Shown here: piece by piece, positions 61,056 through 64,000 of the stretch
How positions within the stretch are numbered: the stretch's first letter is position 1
Layout of the letters: every line of letters begins with the position of its first letter
Assembly (NCBI GenBank): GCA_030646715.1
Contig: JAUSLJ010000016.1
Location: 43,920 to 107,919, forward strand
DNA from: Agitococcus sp.
GTDB lineage: Bacteria; Pseudomonadota; Gammaproteobacteria; Pseudomonadales; Moraxellaceae
Direction of reading: 5' to 3'
Length of the DNA stretch: 64,000 bases
Position numbers and translations under genes: made by a program
Notes under the pieces: model-generated
What the model was told of the DNA's origin: nothing
Database searches by the model: none
Seen by the model: the letters and a program-made list of their open reading frames with translations, nothing else

Positions 61056-61880
61056 GTGAAACTCTCTTATTTAGCGTGTCTGGCGCTGGCCCTTCCCTTG
61101 ACGGGTCACGCCTCCCCACCAAGCACTTCGCCAGCAAAGGGGTCACTAACGAGCGAACCCGTTCCTCCGTGGTTTTTTCAGGAAGTCGCAAGGCAGGCAG
61201 CATTCGGATGTAAAGGAGACTGGTCCCAGTTATATTGGGCGAAACGGCTGCCCTATGCGCAATTGGCGGTTGTTTGCCTGAAAGACGGAGAATGGCTAGT
61301 GAGCCCGCGTAAAGCGCTACGCCTAAACCATTACGACCAGGAAACCTCCGTTATAGGGGAAGGAACCAGTCCTTCAAATAATATACTTAGCCCGAACCTA
61401 AACGAAGAAGCTTTTTATGACTTTATTTACAGAGTTTCAAAGCCCATTTCTTCAGAAATGATATTAGGGAGCCTCGGGGGGGACCGGCTCAATATTCCTA
61501 CGGTAGATTTACTGACTGATAGCTTGGTCAATAAAGAGGGCAAAAAACTGCCAATGATTGACTTGCCTACCCACGGTTTGCGGATGGTGGCGAATAGTGG
61601 CGGCATCCCTGGCTACTCGTGTGCCTGGCCTGCCAAGTTCTCCTTGAAAAAGATTATCTCATCAAGAGGCCCCTTTGTCTGCGGATGGCTAAACGGTCAT
61701 CAGGCAAAAGTTGACATCGATATGATGTATTTTGGAGTCGACAGCACCTCCCGTGTCGTTGTGCGAATCCACGATAATAAATTAGTCGATGGTAAGCCGG
61801 TGCCACACCCCCAGCCCTTTGACACCTATAAAACCTATTTAGCTATTTTTAAGTTCATCACCTCTACCCGGAATCCCTAA
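61056..61880 (+). CDS. Secreted protein upstream of the RTX gene
   Basis: The 274-residue protein begins with a signal peptide from a GTG start (VKLSYLACLALALPLTGHA). AAGG and a promoter-like motif lie just upstream, which rules out the longer frame from 60960. The mature part is alpha/beta with six Cys and no known motif. Its stop overlaps the RTX start (TAATG), so the two are co-translated. It may be a chaperone, receptor or modifier of the RTX protein. Confidence 0.65.
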   Translation: MKLSYLACLALALPLTGHASPPSTSPAKGSLTSEPVPPWFFQEVARQAAFGCKGDWSQLYWAKRLPYAQLAVVCLKDGEWLVSPRKALRLNHYDQETSVIGEGTSPSNNILSPNLNEEAFYDFIYRVSKPISSEMILGSLGGDRLNIPTVDLLTDSLVNKEGKKLPMIDLPTHGLRMVANSGGIPGYSCAWPAKFSLKKIISSRGPFVCGWLNGHQAKVDIDMMYFGVDSTSRVVVRIHDNKLVDGKPVPHPQPFDTYKTYLAIFKFITSTRNP

Positions 61881-64000
61881 TGTACATATTTACCTCAGCA
61901 CAGACATCAGCACTCCAGACCCTTAGCAACCAACAATGGAAAGAGAGCCCCACACGAGCGGCGTTTTACCATGCCTTACTGTTAATTCTTGAACAGCCTG
62001 ACGCCTCTGGCACGGACGGTGGATTGGACGGCCAACAATTACGACTTTGGTTGCGCGGTGCCGAGCAAGCCAACCAAGGTGTTGGCCTGTTTTCTGAATT
62101 AATTCGAGGCTACACCAATACGCAGTCAGAACTCCGGGGGCTCGGGCCCGTATCTGCAGGAGATATGCAGCTAGCCTCCAATGCAGTTGGCGATAACCTT
62201 ATAAAAAATATTCTTGAAATAACGAAAACTGCCGGAGGTTCCGCCCCTACTTTGAAAGAAGTGGCCATTGAGGACGCAAAGGGAGTGGGGGAATTCCTTT
62301 TTAAACTATTAGGCAGCGATACCGCCTACACCCATAATTCAGCATGGAGCGGGACGTTGCTTTTTTCCATGTTAGGTGGCTCCGAGACGACTCGGCTATA
62401 TGAAGGGTCGGGATTACCCGGCGCTATCGACACCGTGGATGACATCCGGAATGTGCTTTTTTCAATACAGTCTTTTTCCACAGCCTTCGGTAACGGAATT
62501 GACTTACTGACTCGAGCCTATCCGTCCTTGACTGAGGGACGCCTTAAAAGCTTAATGGCTTCCGTTTTTTCTACGGGGGCAGGCGCAGCGCTCGCCTTGG
62601 TGTCCGGGTTAGCTCCCTCCTTACAGTCAGAGGCCCAAGCTGCGGTGAACGACTTATCGGTGTTGAGCGATACCCTCAGTCTTTGGCGAGGCTCTTCCGT
62701 AGCTGGCGTATATGACACACTTCTCGCTGCTCTCGACACGAATAACTTTTCAACTTCGTTGCTAAAATTAGTCTTCGAAGGCACGCCGGTCTCGTCTTTG
62801 TACCAGTCCATCGATAAGTTGGGTTTAACGACAGTCACAGGAGACCTTGCCCGATTAGCGGGACTTAGCTCCGACACATCCCTTCAGTCGGTGATGGCCA
62901 GCTTGGTAACGAAAGCGGGGGTGGACGGGACGGTTATTTCTCTGGAAGGTAAGACGCCTGTGGAACTAGTTACCCTGGTAAAAACCGATGGCGCGGTGCA
63001 GAAGTCACTCGAAGCTTTGTCCATTTTTTGTTTCCCCACTATTCAAGCTAGCAGTGTGGAGACCCATTCGGACGCTTGGGTTTTGTCCCGGGCAGGGATG
63101 CTGGTGGCTTTAACTAAAGCAGATTCATCTGGATTGGTTCAATATGTCGATAAAAGTACCGGATTGACGGCACAAGGCGAGTCTTCGGATGGCGTGCCTC
63201 GTCGAGTAGTTTTTGGGGCAGATGTCCATGACGGGTCAATTGGCATTGATATGCTCTATGGCACTAACAAGGTGAATGACATCTTAAGTGGTGGCAGCGG
63301 CAATGACGTACTGGACGGCGGAACCGGAGCAGACCAACTATTCGGTGGGATGGAAAACGACACATTCTTCGTGGACAATTCAGGAGACACCGTTATTGAA
63401 TACGTGAATGAAGGCACCGACACGGGTATATTACAAGGGAACTGGTCCGCTTACCAATTGCCAGACAACGTCGAGAACCTGTTTCTGCAGGAAGATGCTA
63501 TCGTCACCACCCTGGCCGGTAATGTCCTGGATAACATCATCACAGGCAATGCTTCGACAACCAGTATCTCGGGTGGTGCAGGAAACGACACCCTGACCAC
63601 GGCCTCTGCCGGTGTTGTCCTCGATGGCGGCACGGGGCATAACGTCTACTCGATTGTCGCCGGTGACCAAATACAAGACAGCGGTGGCAGCGAAGTCATC
63701 ACGATTCAAGACAGCCCTTCTGACGGTGTCATCAGCTATAACGACCCAAAAACAAACGACAACCTGATTATCCACGTCGATGGTAATGCACTTCACGACA
63801 TCACGGTAGCAGGCTGGTTTGCCCGCTACGCCATTGTAAAAGGCAACCTCGCCAGTTACGTGGCGCAAGCCAGGCAGGTGCTAGACGCCACTGGCACGGT
63901 CATCGCGAGTGTCACTTCGGATGCATCAGGAAATCTGGACGGTAGCGAGCGCAGTGCGGGTGACCGGTTACTGACCTGGCATAAAGGGCTGGACGGAAGT
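61880..64000 (+). CDS. RTX-type (hemolysin-type calcium-binding repeat) protein, C-terminus outside window
   Basis: About 707 residues are present and the frame runs off the right edge. The first 430 residues are helical and Ala/Ser/Leu-rich with no known domain. From about nucleotide 63230 RTX nonapeptides appear: DILSGGSGNDVLDGG, then GADQLFGGMENDTFFVD and SGGAGNDTL. Such repeats bind Ca2+ after export through a type I secretion system, with the signal at the unseen C-terminus. The parts after the repeats resemble adhesin/RTX beta domains. Candidates are an adhesin, a lipase/protease relative or a large surface protein. Confidence 0.82.
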   Translation, partial: MYIFTSAQTSALQTLSNQQWKESPTRAAFYHALLLILEQPDASGTDGGLDGQQLRLWLRGAEQANQGVGLFSELIRGYTNTQSELRGLGPVSAGDMQLASNAVGDNLIKNILEITKTAGGSAPTLKEVAIEDAKGVGEFLFKLLGSDTAYTHNSAWSGTLLFSMLGGSETTRLYEGSGLPGAIDTVDDIRNVLFSIQSFSTAFGNGIDLLTRAYPSLTEGRLKSLMASVFSTGAGAALALVSGLAPSLQSEAQAAVNDLSVLSDTLSLWRGSSVAGVYDTLLAALDTNNFSTSLLKLVFEGTPVSSLYQSIDKLGLTTVTGDLARLAGLSSDTSLQSVMASLVTKAGVDGTVISLEGKTPVELVTLVKTDGAVQKSLEALSIFCFPTIQASSVETHSDAWVLSRAGMLVALTKADSSGLVQYVDKSTGLTAQGESSDGVPRRVVFGADVHDGSIGIDMLYGTNKVNDILSGGSGNDVLDGGTGADQLFGGMENDTFFVDNSGDTVIEYVNEGTDTGILQGNWSAYQLPDNVENLFLQEDAIVTTLAGNVLDNIITGNASTTSISGGAGNDTLTTASAGVVLDGGTGHNVYSIVAGDQIQDSGGSEVITIQDSPSDGVISYNDPKTNDNLIIHVDGNALHDITVAGWFARYAIVKGNLASYVAQARQVLDATGTVIASVTSDASGNLDGSERSAGDRLLTWHKGLDGS

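Overview
The window reads as part of a large Gram-negative accessory replicon: a megaplasmid, an integrative conjugative element or a phage-plasmid-like giant element. It is probably gammaproteobacterial. The hints are a DUF3135 protein, lytic transglycosylase and pilin genes of the thin-pilus type, a YcbK-like Tat substrate and a decayed TnpB. There is no tRNA, rRNA, ribosomal protein or core metabolic operon. About half the genes have no recognisable family, and most stand in short transcription units with their own promoter and a strong hairpin terminator. Host assignment is inference.

Layout. 1-6.1 kb: recJ (cut by the left edge), a membrane DUF2726 protein, then a four-gene run ending in a Rad50-like ATPase and an Mre11-like nuclease. 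The Rad50-like protein has its ATPase lobes in circularly permuted order. 6.1-9.5 kb: pilin, lytic transglycosylase, DUF3135, a tyrosine-recombinase-fold protein without the catalytic tyrosine whose promoter sits between perfect 18-bp inverted repeats, and a cytosolic-type 5'-nucleotidase. 9.7-12.3 kb: a complete secA paralogue. 12.4-17.3 kb: envelope proteins and a small UvrD-like helicase. 17.3-22.7 kb: a TnpB relic, small orphan genes and long gaps. 22.8-28.1 kb: ssb, a DsbC/G-like protein, rad52, a Tat-exported M15 peptidase and a regulator with a palindromic operator candidate. 28.1-29.2 kb: the longest gene-free stretch. 29.2-41.1 kb: RNase HI, a Pol I-type polymerase, a GIY-YIG protein, an MscS channel, a T4 rIIB-like protein and a DEDDh exonuclease. 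41.2-43.4 kb: a TonB-ExbB-ExbD-like energy-transducing set. 43.4-51.3 kb: mostly orphan genes, plus a second RNase H fold, a Toprim primase-like protein and a YbaB protein. 51.5-57.3 kb: recD2 and ligA. 57.6-64 kb: a pilin, secreted proteins, an orphan ParS-type antitoxin and an RTX protein cut by the right edge.

How the genes work together. The element carries its own DNA replication and repair kit, scattered over about 57 kb: polymerase, primase-like protein, RNase H, NAD+ ligase, SSB, Rad52 annealase, RecJ, RecD2, UvrD-like helicase, Rad50/Mre11 and a proofreading-type exonuclease. A second theme is the cell envelope: SecA, pilins, a lytic transglycosylase, a disulfide isomerase, TonB/ExbBD, MscS and RTX. 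A short promoter-like motif, NGCTATAC, recurs about 20-50 bases before the start codons of at least twenty units and suggests a shared expression programme.
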